A stretch of DNA of 64,000 nucleotides, from positions 310,001 through 374,000 of the forward strand of contig LLEY01000018.1 in NCBI GenBank assembly GCA_001414485.1, given 5' to 3'. The stretch comes from Calycina herbarum (Eukaryota > Ascomycota > Leotiomycetes > Helotiales > Pezizellaceae). The notes below the pieces were generated by a model, which had not been told where the DNA came from, searched no databases, and was given only the letters and a program-made list of their open reading frames with translations. Made by a program: the position numbers and the translations under genes. Of this stretch, positions 1 to 12,291 are shown piece by piece. Positions within the stretch are counted from its first letter, which is position 1, and each line of letters begins with the position of its first letter.

Positions 1-2089
1 CGACATGACACATTTCGGTTCCTTCTCAGTAGAGCACATAGAAGCCAGAGCGAACGAGTCGGTATTGTGAGCGAAGTGAAGGAAGTATCCATCAATACTT
101 TTCTTCACGGCCATGACACCAATCGCACCGGCAGAGTTGCTTCCAACGACCCCAGGATGGCCCATAAAATCCGCAATAACGAATGACTCGATCGCCTCTT
201 CTTCCGTAGCTACAATATCGGCACCATTTCGAGCTCGTCTCGTCATATGATAAAGTCGGTCCGCGCACTTTTGAGATGCCATGGTCGTTGCCATGTGCTC
301 CCCAGTGCCGCTTGTAACTGCTGCTACAGATACACCTTCGGAGTCTCTTGGATCAACAGGTACGACCGCTGTTCCGACACCCACCAAAGCAGCAGGACCA
401 ACACGACCGCGGTGCTTCATACCAATTCCACCGGATGAAGAACCAGCAGCAATGTTACCGTACATGTCAATAGCAATTGCACCAACTGTATCTGTGATCA
501 TATCTTCGTCGTCGTCCTCGACAGATTGAGGAGCCACTTCTTGATCAGAGGCAAAGCGTCGGAGCACCTCACGAAGAGATGGTTCAGCCAATGGCGATGC
601 TGAGCCATCATTGCCTGTGGGTTGGGTTTGTTGCATATCGAGACCAGTGGCGGTGATATATGTATCAGCCGAAGTCTTACAACCAGGAGTGTTAGGACCG
701 AGCAATGAACGAGTGCGGATGTGGCCTTCGCTAATCTGCTTTCCGTGACGTGGGCGCTTACTTGGAGGACACTCTGGGGAAGAGCTCCGTGGGTGTACTC
801 CAACTCCAATATTAGGTGGAGGAGAGAGACTTGCGGGGCTTGGGGTTCTGCGGGATGAATGATCCGTGGCAGCAGATTTCTCGAGACCAGGAGATAGCTG
901 AGGAGAATCAGGTTGGCCTTCATTCCAGGTTCCATGCATGATAGCATTCATGTGATCACGGCGCTGTTGGCTTTGGACTCGATCCTCACCCTTACGGTCA
1001 ACTGAAAGATCGTCGGCTTGACTGCTTGCGTCGCTCGAGCTCGGTGTCATACGGCTTCTCTCAGCGCGGCGTAAATCTTCTCTCCAGCGAACAAACCGAT
1101 CTCGAGCATTTTTGGAAACAATAAATTCATGGGGGACAACCGGAATTCCATGCGAATACGCGAAATCGGTCGCACCTTGCCCAACCAGAAGATTGGGTGG
1201 GACTCGTCGAAGCGAGAGGGGTTTATTGGAGGCATCCAGGATAGTTCGAGCGAGATGAATAGGATTTCTAATTTCTGCGACGCGTGTTAGGAAACCTTGT
1301 CAGGGACCTTCGATGGGCATCACTTACGAGCAGTTGCTCCACAAGCACCACTTCTTCCTAAATGATCAACTACCGTGGCATCGCATTCAACGACACCCTC
1401 GATGGATAGATTGCTACCAAATCCCGCGTTTGTTATCTCCTTGTCTTCCAAGCATCTTATGGCGGCTTCAACTGCGTCAGTGGCTGTACCTCCTGTTTTC
1501 AGAAATCGCATGGCGACTTTGGCTGAGCTGTGGACTGATTAGACTGTGGGCCCCAAATAACACCAAACAATGGCAACATCATATTCAGCTTTAGATTGTG
1601 GACGTACTCATTACAGGCACTCAGATGGATATGCTCATTGGTAGTGCTGTGATAACCTGCACCGGCATGTACAAAAATTGCACAAACCTGAGAATCTGCT
1701 TGTGACCTGGGACTCTTTCTTGCGGTTTTCTCGCCCGCCCCATCCACCCCGTCCATGATACGATTGAACTCTTCTGAGTTCCATGACGAAGTTGAGGCAG
1801 CTGAAGGACTTGAGGGAGGATCTAACATAACTGAGGGATGCTCCATGATTGCTGGCGGAGACTGGAGATGGATTGGTGGCGGTGAGATTTCAGACCATTG
1901 ACTCGTGGTGTCTACTGAAAGTGAAGTTCTAGTGTCGATCTGAGAAGTTTGGGACCTGCGGAATGGGTGGTAGATATGGCGAGAAAATTGCCGCAGTCGA
2001 TGTTTGGCAGTGATGAGCGGGGTAGAGATATTTGTTTTGTAAGGTCCTGCTACTGGGTCCTGCATTGAGCTTCGGAGTCGCAAAACCAA
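1..2089 (-). CDS. Taspase-like threonine aspartase (N-terminal-nucleophile asparaginase family), C-terminus off the left edge
   Basis: The family makes an inactive precursor that cleaves itself before a threonine, and that threonine becomes the catalytic N-terminus; taspases cut target proteins after aspartate. I read three exons: from the start to 1608, 1527-1328, and 1274 to beyond base 1. Exon 1 holds FVHAGAGYHS, exon 2 GGTATDAVEAAIRCLED and NAGFGSNLS, all family hallmarks. Exon 3 is open for 1274 bases and contains ITDTVGAIAIDMYGN (Thr codon 487-489, the expected nucleophile) followed by GGIGMKHRGRVGPAA. The GRVGPAAL stretch fits taspase rather than ordinary asparaginase. About 170 Ser/Pro/Asp-rich residues lie between the alpha part and the nucleophile, far more than in human taspase-1 (420 aa, Thr234). 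The start is uncertain: an in-frame ATG lies at 2063, another at 1846 gives a more compact protein, and 2089 is only the frame limit. Divergent from ARP3. Confidence 0.88.
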
Positions 2090-3245
2090 CCGTCAATTCC
2101 AAAAAGAGAGTCTCGGTTTGGAAAAGGTGGTGGTTTGACGTGACTGTGCTGCTTCAGGTAAAGAGGATCGAGGGGGGAGGAGACGGTCAGATGTAGTTCG
2201 GATGTATGTGAAGATGAAGTCGAAAATTGGAGTTGGTCAATTTAGTGAATCTTGTGGGTATGTCAATCTGGACTGTGACTGCGATTTCGTGGGATGCCAG
2301 CGAACCTAGGAAATATGGTTAATACAGCCAGTTCCAAACGCGGGGGGGGATGAAGTGCGGCAATGGCAACATACTCGAGGAGTGATGGCTGATATCCAAT
2401 TTTCCGTTGGTCACAGGAGGGAAAACAGTACAATAATAGGTACCGATCAGGTAGAAAAGGGTACTGGGGTGAGCGGTTCGTTATTTCAAGAACGACGCCG
2501 AATAAACAATATAAAAAAGCTCTGTAGGCGTAACCTTAGGAAATAAAAAAACGAGAGTCGACGGGGAGTCCGAGACTGCGGGAAAGAATGGTTGCGGCCT
2601 GTAGATATTGGCTGGCGGACAGGATGAATGGGGGAGTTGGAGTTGGAGTTGGGGTTGGGGTTTGTGGATGTTGACGACGACTGAAAGAGATGTAGGAGTC
2701 TGGGGGAAAAGAGAGTGAGAGACTGAAATTTACTGTGTAGGGTAGGGGGTAGGGGGGTAGGCACGTTTTTCATTCTACGAGGAAGTCGCGTTGCAACCCG
2801 CTCCTGCTACTTTGGTTGCCATCTGTGGCCGTTCCCTTGAAAAAATGAAGGTGAGTAGGTACCGTAAGGTACTGCTGAATGTTCCTCCTCCAAACCCTAG
2901 GTAAGTTAGGTACAAAGCGCGTCGAGTCCAAGTGCCTGAGTTTGTTGAGTGACGATGCTTCCAGTCGCTCTTGCCTTGAAGGGATATTTATAGCTGGGTA
3001 AACCTCGGTACATATATTCTTCACGTGATCCTGGAAATGCGGGTCCAGGGCGGGGTTCTTTACGATAGGCCAACTTCAAGCACACTGGCGTTGACCTCGA
3101 GCCTCACTTAGAGAGCCTGCCTAGCTACCGGACTGACAACATCGCAACGACGACATTAGCAATACCAGGTCAAGAGGCTCTTGTGGAAGCTGTCGCATAG
3201 CATCTCCAAACTACTGGGAGTGCAGAGCACAGCCTTCCCTTCATC
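2090..3245. other. Divergent intergenic region between the taspase-like gene and ARP3
   Basis: This stretch separates two genes read away from each other and should hold both promoters and leaders. It contains pyrimidine/purine-rich stretches, such as a GGAGTTGGAGTTGGGGTTG run near 2636-2660, and a CACGTG hexamer at 3022-3027. Short open frames here show no domain and no supporting splice pattern. I see no RNA gene. Confidence 0.6.
3022..3027. promoter_or_regulatory. CACGTG E-box upstream of ARP3
   Basis: A perfect CACGTG palindrome lies about 220 bp before the ARP3 start codon. CACGTG is the core bound by bHLH factors such as Cbf1-type proteins in ascomycetes. The same hexamer occurs upstream of RPL26 and KRR1 in this window. 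Function is inferred from the motif alone. Confidence 0.3.
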
Positions 3246-4965
3246 ATGGCTTCTCATACTCCCGCCGTCGTTATGGACAAGTACGTTCTCCATTCCTGGA
3301 ATAAGAGCTGTTGGGGGGTTTTGATATAGCTGGGCTGGTTAAGTCCTGGTCTGCTGCAATTGCTAATGGTTTACCTGTAGTGGTACCGGGTTTTCAAAGC
3401 TGGGTGAGTTCCTCTTTTCCTCTCGTATTCAAGATGGTTGCTGACAATAATGTGGAATAGGCTTCGCAGGCAACGATTCCCCATCCTTCGTCTTCCCGAC
3501 CGCGATTGCGACCAAGGGACCTTCGGCAGGTGGAGCAAGTTCAGGCTCTGGTCGTCCTGCCGTAGCCAACAAACCCTCATATCTCACAGGAGGCGCTGGT
3601 CCCGGTGGTCATCTATCCATGAAGCGAGGAACGGAAGATCTGGACTATTTTATTGGAGATGAAGCTCTTGCTGCGGCAAATGGACCAGGTACATTGGCTT
3701 GAACGGAGGAAGTTATGCCATGTGCTAATCATTGCAGGTTATGGGATTCATTACCCTATTCGACATGGGCAAATCGAGAATTGGGTAATATTCGCTCGCT
3801 TCCACCTATTCATAGCATAGAGATTAACATGCTGTAGGATCATATGGAAAGGTTTTGGTCAAACTCTATTTTTAAATACCTTCGCGTGGAACCAGAAGAC
3901 CATTACTTTCTTCTGACTGAGCCAGTACGTTCCCGGCCATTCCCAACTAGCAAGAGCTGCTCTGACCAGAATTCCCCAGCCTCTCAACCCTCCAGAAAAT
4001 CGCGAGAATACAGCCGAAATTATGTTCGAATCCTTCAATTGCGCTGGTCTTTATATTGCAGTGCAGGCTGTTCTCGCTCTGGCAGCATCATGGACATCGT
4101 CCAAGGTCTCGGATCGATCACTAACAGGCACAGTGATAGATTCTGGTGATGGAGTTACACACGTTATCCCAGTCGCGGAAGGTTATGTTATTGGTTCCTC
4201 GATCAAGTCGATTCCTATCGCTGGACGAGATATCACCTATTTTGTGCAGTCACTTCTCCGAGACCGCGGAGAGCCAGATTCGTCTCTCAAGACTGCAGGC
4301 GAAATCAAGGAGGAGTACTGCTATGTTTGCCCAGATATCGTCAAGGAATTTTCCCGATTCGATCGGGATCCAACACGTTTTGTGAAGCACTTAGTTACGC
4401 AACCCGGCGGCCGCAAAGTTTCTGTAGATGTTGGTTACGAACGATTCCTCGCACCCGAAATATTCTTCAACCCCGAAATTTACTCCTCCGACTTTCTCAC
4501 ACCTCTCCCCACCGTCGTTGATGGTGTCATCCAATCCTCGCCAATTGATGTGCGAAGAGGATTGTACAAGAACATTGTGCTATCCGGAGGTAGCACGCTT
4601 TACAAAGATTTTGGAAGACGATTACAGCGTGATATCAAGCATCTTGTTGATGCCAGAATTAGAGCAAGTGAAGCTAAGAGTGGTGGGGCAAAAAGCGGCG
4701 GCTTGGAAGTACAAGTCATCTCACACAAGAGGCAACGACATGGACCCTGGTTTGGAGGAAGTCTGTTGGGCCAAACACCTGAGTTCCGAAGTTACTGTCA
4801 CACAAAGGTATGTTGCTCAACCAATCTTGATCCTTGATTTTCTAAAAGGGGGTGATATACACTATTGATGAGCTTGTATTAACTCTTATTTAGGCCGAGT
4901 ATGATGAGATAGGACCTAGTATCGTCCGAAGATTTGCACTTTTGGGTGGCCCAGGAGGCTCATAG
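3246..4965 (+). CDS. ARP3: Actin-related protein 3, Arp2/3 complex subunit
   Basis: Arp3 pairs with Arp2 in the seven-subunit complex that nucleates branched actin filaments at cortical patches and endocytic sites. I read seven exons: 3246-3280, 3381-3403, 3461-3688, 3738-3784, 3838-3924, 3980-4807 and 4894-4965, giving 439 aa, close to yeast Arp3 (449). All junctions are GT-AG and in phase. Visible actin-fold signatures are [17 protein letters not shown] (phosphate-1 loop), [18 protein letters not shown] (phosphate-2), [18 protein letters not shown] (adenosine loop) and the C-terminal [14 protein letters not shown]. The Gly/Ser-rich insert after the first beta strands and [17 protein letters not shown] are Arp3 rather than actin features. 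The stop is TAG at 4963. Identification is strong; start choice rests on the conserved short first exon. Confidence 0.97.
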
Positions 4966-6718
4966 TGAGCATGGGTAGTTGAAGTCATGTTTTGGATGGG
5001 GCCAGACATTGAAGGGTGGAGCGAGGAAGACCAGGGACAGAAGTCCAAAAGCTTTAGATACGGTAGGGGAAAAAGTCTTCATGTTTGACGGCCATAGAAA
5101 TGAATCCAATGATGATGAAGAATGTTAATTCATGAGCCACATTTCCCATCAAAGGGGATGCTTCGGAAACGAAGTTTTTATATAAACAGGTTCTAGCCCC
5201 CTTTTTTGCTTGTAAAACATCTCTGCAATATGAACAGCTCAAGTGGGATTCTGTGTACTAGGCAGTGTCTGATATGGGAGCCTTGATCTAGGTCAACAAA
5301 CGTCCCTTATTTTCTGTGGCAATGAAACTCCTATGTAAGAGTCAACATGAGCAACGTACTTTCAGTGTCCTTGAAGGGGACATAGTAGTGCGGTTGAAGG
5401 TTTCTAACTCGAGTGAGTTTATTCCCATGTCCATGTTCTTCCCAGGTTCGTTCTTTCCGCACAACCAACCCTCTTACAATTGGCACCCCCAGCCACTTCC
5501 GATCACCCGTCATAGAAGCTCTTGGTATCAATTCCATTGTGGATCCTATAATTGAGGGTTGAGGCTTCGCACTAGCTAACAGTTTCAAAGCCAGGCCGTA
5601 GCTCCGTGTGTCCTTGGTACGTAGCTCCTTATCTGGGTACGACCTACCTCGTTTTGTAGCTTTTGACTGGGATCTCCCACGATTCGCCTTCGGATCAAAG
5701 GCACTCGGATTTGGGAGGAACAAATCAGAAAATGGGATTGGGATCTGCAGTTACGTACCCCGCATGATGCTGGTGATGGGTTACCTAGATGGAGGGCTGA
5801 GGATTGCGGGGAAGTTGCGTTTTGGGGAGCTGGAGAAGCTGATCGATGGCTTTGCAGTCTACCCCTCATTTTGCTGCGGGTTTTTAGGGTTGCAGGATTT
5901 AGTTTCGTGGAGGTTAGTTTGCGGTTGCATTCGTCCTTGCTGGATTGGGGGCATTTGATTTTTGGAGCTTCGATTATTGTTGAGTACCAGGCGGTGGGTG
6001 CTGGATTGTATATACCCTTGTTTGTACTTAGTAGTACTGCATTGGTGTTACCTGATCTCGCCACCTCGCGGATTGTCGGGACCAAACCTCGTGCGCATGG
6101 TGTGATGTTGCCTCAGCAAATATTTTCCTCACATTACCAAGGACAGTAAATACTGCTACGTCGTATAAAAATCGATTGTGGTTTTTCTTATCATCCAATT
6201 CCAGTGGAAGGAAGGAAGCTCTGGAAGCACCAGCGGGGTCAACCATCGTCACGATCAAAAAATCACGCCACTTTTTCATGCAACACCTGCCCTCACCCCA
6301 CCCCACCACAAGTGCAAACTTCCTACGTACCCAAACTTCCACCTTCCCGTCACTCAGCCAATCTTTTTTTCGTCCAGACTTTGACGCTTTAGCTTCCCAT
6401 TCCTATCCTGCGGAAGTCGCCCGCAGCCGTTCAAGTGAAGGGTTTTTGCTTTACTCGAGTAGGCCACTCAGACTCTCAGCCAGGCGGGGTTGCTTAGTGT
6501 TTCCGGCTTCAAACTACTCGGTGCAGCGGACGCTTGATACAGTAATGTCTGTGTTTACTCGAGTAGATGGGCATTTCCCTGATTTTGCAAGGATGGCCAC
6601 GTTGCCCAGGCCTTGACTGTTCACTAGCGGTCCACTCTCGGGGGTGAGTAAGGTGTTGGATCGGCGTGATGGGGGATCATTCAATGATGATGCCGGCGCG
6701 CCGAAGAAAGGTACGGTC
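4966..6718. other. Intergenic region between ARP3 and the alcohol dehydrogenase gene
   Basis: This holds the ARP3 3' end and the distal promoter of the dehydrogenase gene. Frames of 60-166 codons occur on both strands, but they overlap each other, lack domains and show no consistent splice sites. C/A-rich tracts such as CCCTCACCCCACCCCACCAC at 6291-6310 look promoter-like. I see no gene here. Confidence 0.6.
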
Positions 6719-6754
6719 TTGATTCGGAGAGGAGGCTTGATTCGGAGAGGAGGG
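6719..6754. repeat. Two tandem copies of an 18-bp unit in the ADH promoter
   Basis: TTGATTCGGAGAGGAGGC is followed immediately by a second copy differing only at its last base, about 210-240 bp before the dehydrogenase start codon and 60 bp upstream of the TATA-like box. The spacing fits a duplicated activator site, but no known factor is assigned. Confidence 0.5.
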
Positions 6755-6810
6755 GTCAAATCAGGTAAAGTAGTGAATGAAATTCGGGATGTGGCATGTT
6801 CCCTCAAAGC

Positions 6811-6818
6811 ATATATAA
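6811..6818 (+). promoter_or_regulatory. TATA box of the alcohol dehydrogenase gene
   Basis: ATATATAA lies 140-150 bp upstream of the start codon, followed by a pyrimidine-rich stretch and a CA-rich leader ending CAACCAAAATG. Strong TATA boxes are common on highly expressed fungal glycolytic and fermentative genes. The assignment is positional. Confidence 0.55.
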
Positions 6819-6959
6819 GAGGGAGCTTCTCTCGCCTTCCAGATTTTTATCATTCTTTTTATTCCAGATCAATCAATTGAATCAGTTACAGCTTCACATA
6901 CTTTCATAACCCCAACATCTTCAAGGACTCAATACTCGACTTTACAAAGTACAACCAAA

Positions 6960-8201
6960 ATGTCAGCACCAAATATCCCCACTGAACAATGGGCACAAGT
7001 CGTTGAGAAGACTGGAGGACGTAAGTTTGATTCTTTCTTGCTTTTCAAGTATATCTATCCATTCAATTTCTAACATTCCATCTTTCCCAGCTTGTGAATA
7101 CAAGAAAATCCCCGTTCCAAAACCCGCCTCGGACGAAGTCCTCATCAACATCAAGTTCTCCGGTGTCTGCCACACTGATCTTCATGCCATGAATGGCGAT
7201 TGGCCTTTGGAAGTCAAGCTCCCATTAGTCGGAGGACACGAGGGAGCTGGTATTGTCGTCGCACGCGGAGAATTGGTTAAGGATGTTGAGCTTGGCGACT
7301 ATGCCGGTGTCAAGGTATGCATTTCCCCTTCAACTCCCATATTCCGAGTTCTTTCTAACATTTAATACCAGTGGATCAACGGATCCTGCCTTTCCTGCGA
7401 TATGTGCCAACAAGCCGACGAGCCACTCTGCGCAAAGGCACTCCTCTCCGGTTACACAGTCGACGGTACCTTCCAACAATACTGCATTGCCAAGGCAGCA
7501 CACATTGCACGAATCCCCAAGGAGTGTGATCTCGAGGCTATTGCACCAGTTCTCTGCGCCGGTATCACAGTTTACAAGGGATTGAAGGAGTCGGGAGCTC
7601 GACCAGGACAAACCGTTGCAATCGTCGGTGCAGGTGGTGGACTCGGATCTTTGGCCTGCCAATATGCAAAGGCTATGGGTTTTGATATCATTGCCATTGA
7701 TGGTGGTGACGAGAAGAGAGAGATGACCAAGCAACTTGGTGCTCAGCACTATGTTGATTTCAGCACTAGCAAGAACTTGGTTAGTGATGTTAAGGCTGCT
7801 ACTAGAGATGGTCTTGGACCACATGCTGTTATCCTGGTTGCTGTCAACGAGAAGCCATTCCAACAGGCTGCTGAATATGTAAGTTCTTACCCCCCACATA
7901 TGCAAATTCGATTCAAACTAACGGGGAATAGGTCCGCCCAAGAGGAACAGTTGTCATGATCGGTCTCCCAGCAGGAGCGTACCTCCGCGCTCCAGTCTTC
8001 GAGTCTGTCATCAAGATGATTACCATCAAAGGATCCTACGTCGGTAACAGACGTGATTCCGCCGAGGCCATCGAATTCTTCCGTCGCGGTCTCATCAAGG
8101 CACCATTCAAGACTGTTGGTCTGTCTGAGCTAAACAATGTATATGAAAAAATGCACCAAGGAGCGATCGCTGGACGTTTCGTTGTCGATACCTCCAGATA
8201 G
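6960..8201 (+). CDS. ADH1: Zinc-dependent alcohol dehydrogenase (fermentative ADH type)
   Basis: A cytosolic NAD-dependent, zinc medium-chain dehydrogenase interconverting acetaldehyde and ethanol. Four exons (6960-7020, 7091-7314, 7372-7878, 7932-8201) join in phase to 353 aa, the usual size for yeast-type ADH (about 350). Catalytic zinc ligands are visible as Cys47 ([15 protein letters not shown]), His70-Glu71 (GGHEGAG) and a Cys near 157 ([13 protein letters not shown]). Structural zinc cysteines are 101, 104, 107 and 115 ([15 protein letters not shown]). The Rossmann motif is [14 protein letters not shown]. The start ATG has a good CAAAATG context behind a TATA box. Paralogues with different physiological roles (ethanol use versus production) look alike, so the exact isozyme role is inference. 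Confidence 0.95.
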
Positions 8202-9065
8202 AGGATTCCTCCAGAAGAAAAACAAAAAATACATAATTGGAGCCGGGAATCGGTGGGAAAGGAGTTTTTGATATGGGTGGGCGGGGATGGTTTTTCCGGT
8301 CATCTTTTGGGATTAGGACGGGGATTTGTACATAGCTATTATGAATAGGAAATGGATGATGACTTTCAGACTAACCTCAATCTTTCTGACGGCTCCACAT
8401 AATTTCGCTTTTGTTTTTCGCGTCGCAAACAACTCTTCAAGTCATCTCTTACTCCCCATGTCTTCCACTAGCTCTGAGGACTCTCTCTGAAGAGAAGTTT
8501 GATGAGATAGGGTGCTCGTCTTCGCTCGTCGTCGTCGTAATAAAGGGGGGGGGGTAAAACTCTTAAGCGAGACTCCATTCGAATTCCATACCATCGTCAC
8601 AAGAAGACCTTCAAGCCTCCTTCAGAAAACCGAATTACGAAAAACAAGTAAACAAGAAAACCGCAAAGACAGACGTTAGTGGCGCAGAATCATACCACAG
8701 CCCACAGCCCACAGCCCACAGCCTACGCTCACCACATTCAATACATACCTTCAATCTCACCTCCCCATCCAGCCCATCCAGCCCATCCCCTCGCATCCCC
8801 AACGTCACACGCACCCCACACGCCTCCCCAAAATTAGGGTTTCAGCCCCATCCGCTCCTCTCCCTAGTCCTTAAACAAAAAAAACGAACCAGTCCATTCC
8901 TTGCGCGGGAACTTTTTGTTGCACTTCGCGAGTCCACCTTGTGTTGCACAGGGGAGAAAGGGGTTCTACGGCACAGCTTTTTTTCTCTGGGATGTGTTGG
9001 TGCGGTTGTGTGTTGTGTGTTATGTGTTGTGTTGGGTGATATGGTGAAAGGTAGCGGTAAGCGGT
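8202..9065. other. Intergenic region downstream of ADH, with simple repeats
   Basis: This contains the ADH 3' end and low-complexity DNA. A short CCCACAG array lies at 8695-8723, CCATCCAGCC-type repeats at about 8765-8790, and a G run near 8545. I see no open frame with a recognisable domain. Confidence 0.6.
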
Positions 9066-9440
9066 ATGGCAAATGTCTGTGCGCCGTACAATGTAATCAG
9101 GGGGGTAGTAGCGGATGGGGGCTCCGGTGAGCCGCCATCCACGGACACCAGCAAGGGGAAAGGGAAGGCGAAGGTTTCTATGGAGAAAAGCATGGGCAAG
9201 GAGAAGGAGAAAGATTCAGCCGGTCCTAGCGATACTTCCAAAGGACTGCTGGTAACAACTGTCAAGGCGAAGAAGAGAAAGGGTGTTTATTATTTCACCA
9301 ACGAAGAGGGCAACGATGTAGAAAAAAAGGAAAGCGATTGGAAGAAAGGTAGTAGGTATGACGCCGGAACTGAATATGTGTGCCTGGTGTACGTTGGAAA
9401 GAAATCCGGAAGGGTCTACCATACTTGGCAACTAAGCTAA
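9066..9440 (+). CDS. Small lysine-rich hypothetical protein
   Basis: An intronless frame of 124 codons starts at ATG 9066 and ends TAA. The protein is very rich in Lys, Ser and Gly in its first half (DTSKGKGKAKVSMEKSMGKE), then has a less biased tail including KGVYYFTNEEGNDVEKKESD and EYVCLVYVGKKSGRVYHTW. No signal peptide, membrane segment or known domain is visible. It converges on the hypothetical gene that ends at 9513. The antisense strand is also open over part of it, so it may be a chance frame. I do not recognise it. Confidence 0.35.
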   Translation: MANVCAPYNVIRGVVADGGSGEPPSTDTSKGKGKAKVSMEKSMGKEKEKDSAGPSDTSKGLLVTTVKAKKRKGVYYFTNEEGNDVEKKESDWKKGSRYDAGTEYVCLVYVGKKSGRVYHTWQLS

Positions 9441-9512
9441 GGCACACGTTGATGGACTGATTATGTTTGTAACTACATCCTTATCATATATATCATAACG
9501 CGATACTTTTCA

Positions 9513-12082
9513 TCAGATACCCCGTGAATCTGCCATCCAAGGATGTTGTCTAATCATTGGTATTACCATAGCTTCTAAACTCCAGTCTCCTACTGCATCC
9601 TTTGAGCCATACGAGATTATGTGGAATGTAGCACCTCTTGAAGGCCCAAGCCTAACTTTGCAACCGAACCCATCCGGTATTGCTGCCGTAGTACTGTCAA
9701 GTTCCACTTGCTCAGTAATCCTCTTCGTATATCTGACTTTATCGCGTGTAAAGCCTCGTTGGATGTCCGGCACTATGACCTCGGGGGTCAGGCGCGCGCC
9801 ATTCTTGTCCTTCTCTGGAAGCCACCAGATCCAGTGTTTATACTTCCGAGAGCATCCAGTCTCTAACCGTGGCCAAAGTTCAGGCTCGATCTCACGTTTT
9901 ATCACGTGTCCGAATGGCTGCCATCCAAAACGGAGAACATCAGGATCTCCTAATCGAAAGTTAAAGCGAATACGTAGAAGATCGGATCTAGGTACTTGAG
10001 CAGAAGTACCCTCATAAGAACCTAAAGTATCTTCATCCAAAAATGACTGCTTAGAACCAGTCCAGACAGCGACATCCACGTCGGGTCTAGACCAAGAACC
10101 ACCAGGCTGCTCATCATGAGTTTCTAGATAAGATATTATCTTATTTAGAAACTCTAGGTCGCCTAAAACAAAAATACCAAGCCATAACAAGGCAGGTGAC
10201 TGCCGACGAGCCATGAATACCTTAGCGAGCACTTCCAGATCACCTGCCTCGATAATAGGCCTTATAACTTCAAGTATTGAGCCAAACCATGCACTAACGA
10301 GATTGCAATCAAGTCCTGGCTCCCAAAAAATGCTCCAAATTATAGAACCGACAGAGGCTGGATGTATGCTCAGAGTCATATAGTATTGAAGATCATCAAC
10401 ATAATCTCGAATATATTTAGGGGGCGTGGCGTAACTTCTGTGTACTGTGGTCATACTCGGCATCGGAAGCTTTGGCTGCAAACCCATGCTATTGTAGAAT
10501 GGCAGCACCAGCGCCGCTAGGAATGCTACTATAGGCTGTTGCAATCCTTCAAGTGACTTCTCGCGATCGGCCACAGAGGATCCAAAGTCAAACAACGTAC
10601 AGAGTTCGGTGAGGAGGTCTGCAGCTTCGCAAGAAGAAGGGGGTCGATCATCTAGAAACCTGAACGGTGTATCGGTAGTAAGGATGAAGCGAGTATTTTC
10701 CTGATAATGTGCAGCCCACGGTGGTAGAGGGCCTGTCACCTACCATCCCAAGCCTAGTGCCAGAACGGCGCAAAGCCACCTGGTTAGCTTCCTCAAGGCG
10801 TATCCGAGATAAATGACGATATCCCTAGGTTAAGACTGGACGTCCTTGACAAGGACAGGTGATAATCTCTTACAGGAATACCATATTTGTCTTTTTTGTA
10901 GTTCGAGAAATCGTACAGAAAATATGTACGACCATAATGATATAAGTATAGCAATACCATTCGGTCGCCTATTATCAAGTCGGAAATCAGATCGAGATGA
11001 TATTTGATATTTTATAGGCTTCGATATCGAGAGAGGAAATATCTTCTTGTTACCATGGACGTATTCTGGATCCCAGTCCCCTTTATTGTATTCTGAAACG
11101 TCTTGAGACTTGGATAATTCAGGGCATGCAACGTGCCAAATCGCTTCTCCTATGATGCTCCGCTTCCTAGATATAACTTGAGGGAGGGGCGGCATCTTTT
11201 CTAACAAGATGTAGGGGTCCAAACTCCCAGTGGGTACACACCCAAATGGCAGCGAATTGGCGCGGGTAACGTAATTGCGCCAGATGCTTTAGCACTTCAG
11301 GAAAGTGTGGTGGATCCGATCCAAACTAGGTATGAGAACATCGTCTTCGCGGCCGAAAAGCAAGTGAACATTCTCGGCTTCTGTAAGGGACTCGTTACTT
11401 GTAGAACCATCTGGGGAAGTCTCGGCCGTATGCTCTGATATGGTGGCTGCCTTTCCAACTGGTATCTTCTCCGTCCTAGTTTCGCTTCTAACGGGTTTGC
11501 TTTCTTTAAAGTCTGTCTCGAATATATGCTCCCCCGTAGACGCCCAGTGGCGAATTCGACAGATATGGCTGGCCATCTTGTTGAGATGGCCTTGAGATGT
11601 TTAGGGAAATGCAAGACGAGGATTGTGGCTTCGATGTTGAAAGTGTAGAATGAGGCAAACTTGGGCTCGATGCCTTCTGCGATCGACTACAAGAATTAGA
11701 AGCGCTTTGTAAGACCAGTAGACAGGCCCGGACTGCGACGACGAGATAGTCGACGCGCTATTTAAGGAAGTGTGAATTAGGCAGATTCGGGACCAAACTC
11801 CAAAGTGTTTGGGATGTACGCACAGTGTAGACCGGCGGTAAAACAATTGTATTCCTTTCTCGTGTTTCTCATGCAGTCTCTGGGCACGATCATGGCGGTC
11901 AAGGAAACAGCGGCATAGGCTATAAGTATTCGAATGGCGCGGCCGCTGGTACGCTGTTTCGAGAGGCTTAGTGGGTTCTTATAGACGATTGTATCCGAAG
12001 GGCGAAGGAAATATAATTGACAAGGGATCAGGAGGTGCGACTGCTGAGATGGATTGAGATTGTCTGGTTCAGGGGCTCGCAA
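9513..12082 (-). CDS. Multi-exon hypothetical protein, possibly decaying
   Basis: The 3' exon is clear: a frame from 10732 down to the stop at 9513 encodes about 405 residues with motifs such as PLPPWAAHYQENTRF, FGWQPFGHVIKREIEPELWP and KYKHWIWWLPEKDKNGARLT. It has no ATG at its head, but a GTAAGA-CAG intron (10873-10733, 141 nt) joins it in phase to an upstream frame reading WRNYVTRANSLPFGCVPTG and SLDPYILLEKMPPLPQ. Further upstream, fragments in different frames (ISRKRSIIGEAIWH, HICRIRHWASTGEHIFE, RILIAYAAVSLTAMIV) suggest more exons and perhaps a membrane segment. A TAA at 11289-11291 interrupts the frame just before WRNYVTR with no obvious intron to remove it, so the gene may be inactive. 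I do not know the function. The 5' limit is approximate. Confidence 0.5.
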
Positions 12083-12291
12083 GTGTTTATGGGTTTTTTA
12101 GTGAGGCTATGCGATAACGGAGGACTTTGAGAAGTTTGTGCGTTTAACGTAAAAGCCTCTGCGATAGGAGAATCGAGTCCAAGGTTTTCAGTCCCTCTTT
12201 GGTGTTTGCGCTGAATTCTTTACTCGTTTTTATTGAAGATGGTTCGCAGCTTATAGTAACTGGATTACCAACTAACGCACAGGCCACAATT

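Noticed and set aside
10733..10743. 11-nt GTAGGTGACAG read as a mini-intron
   Set aside because: Too short to splice; a 141-nt intron with the same acceptor gives an in-phase join.
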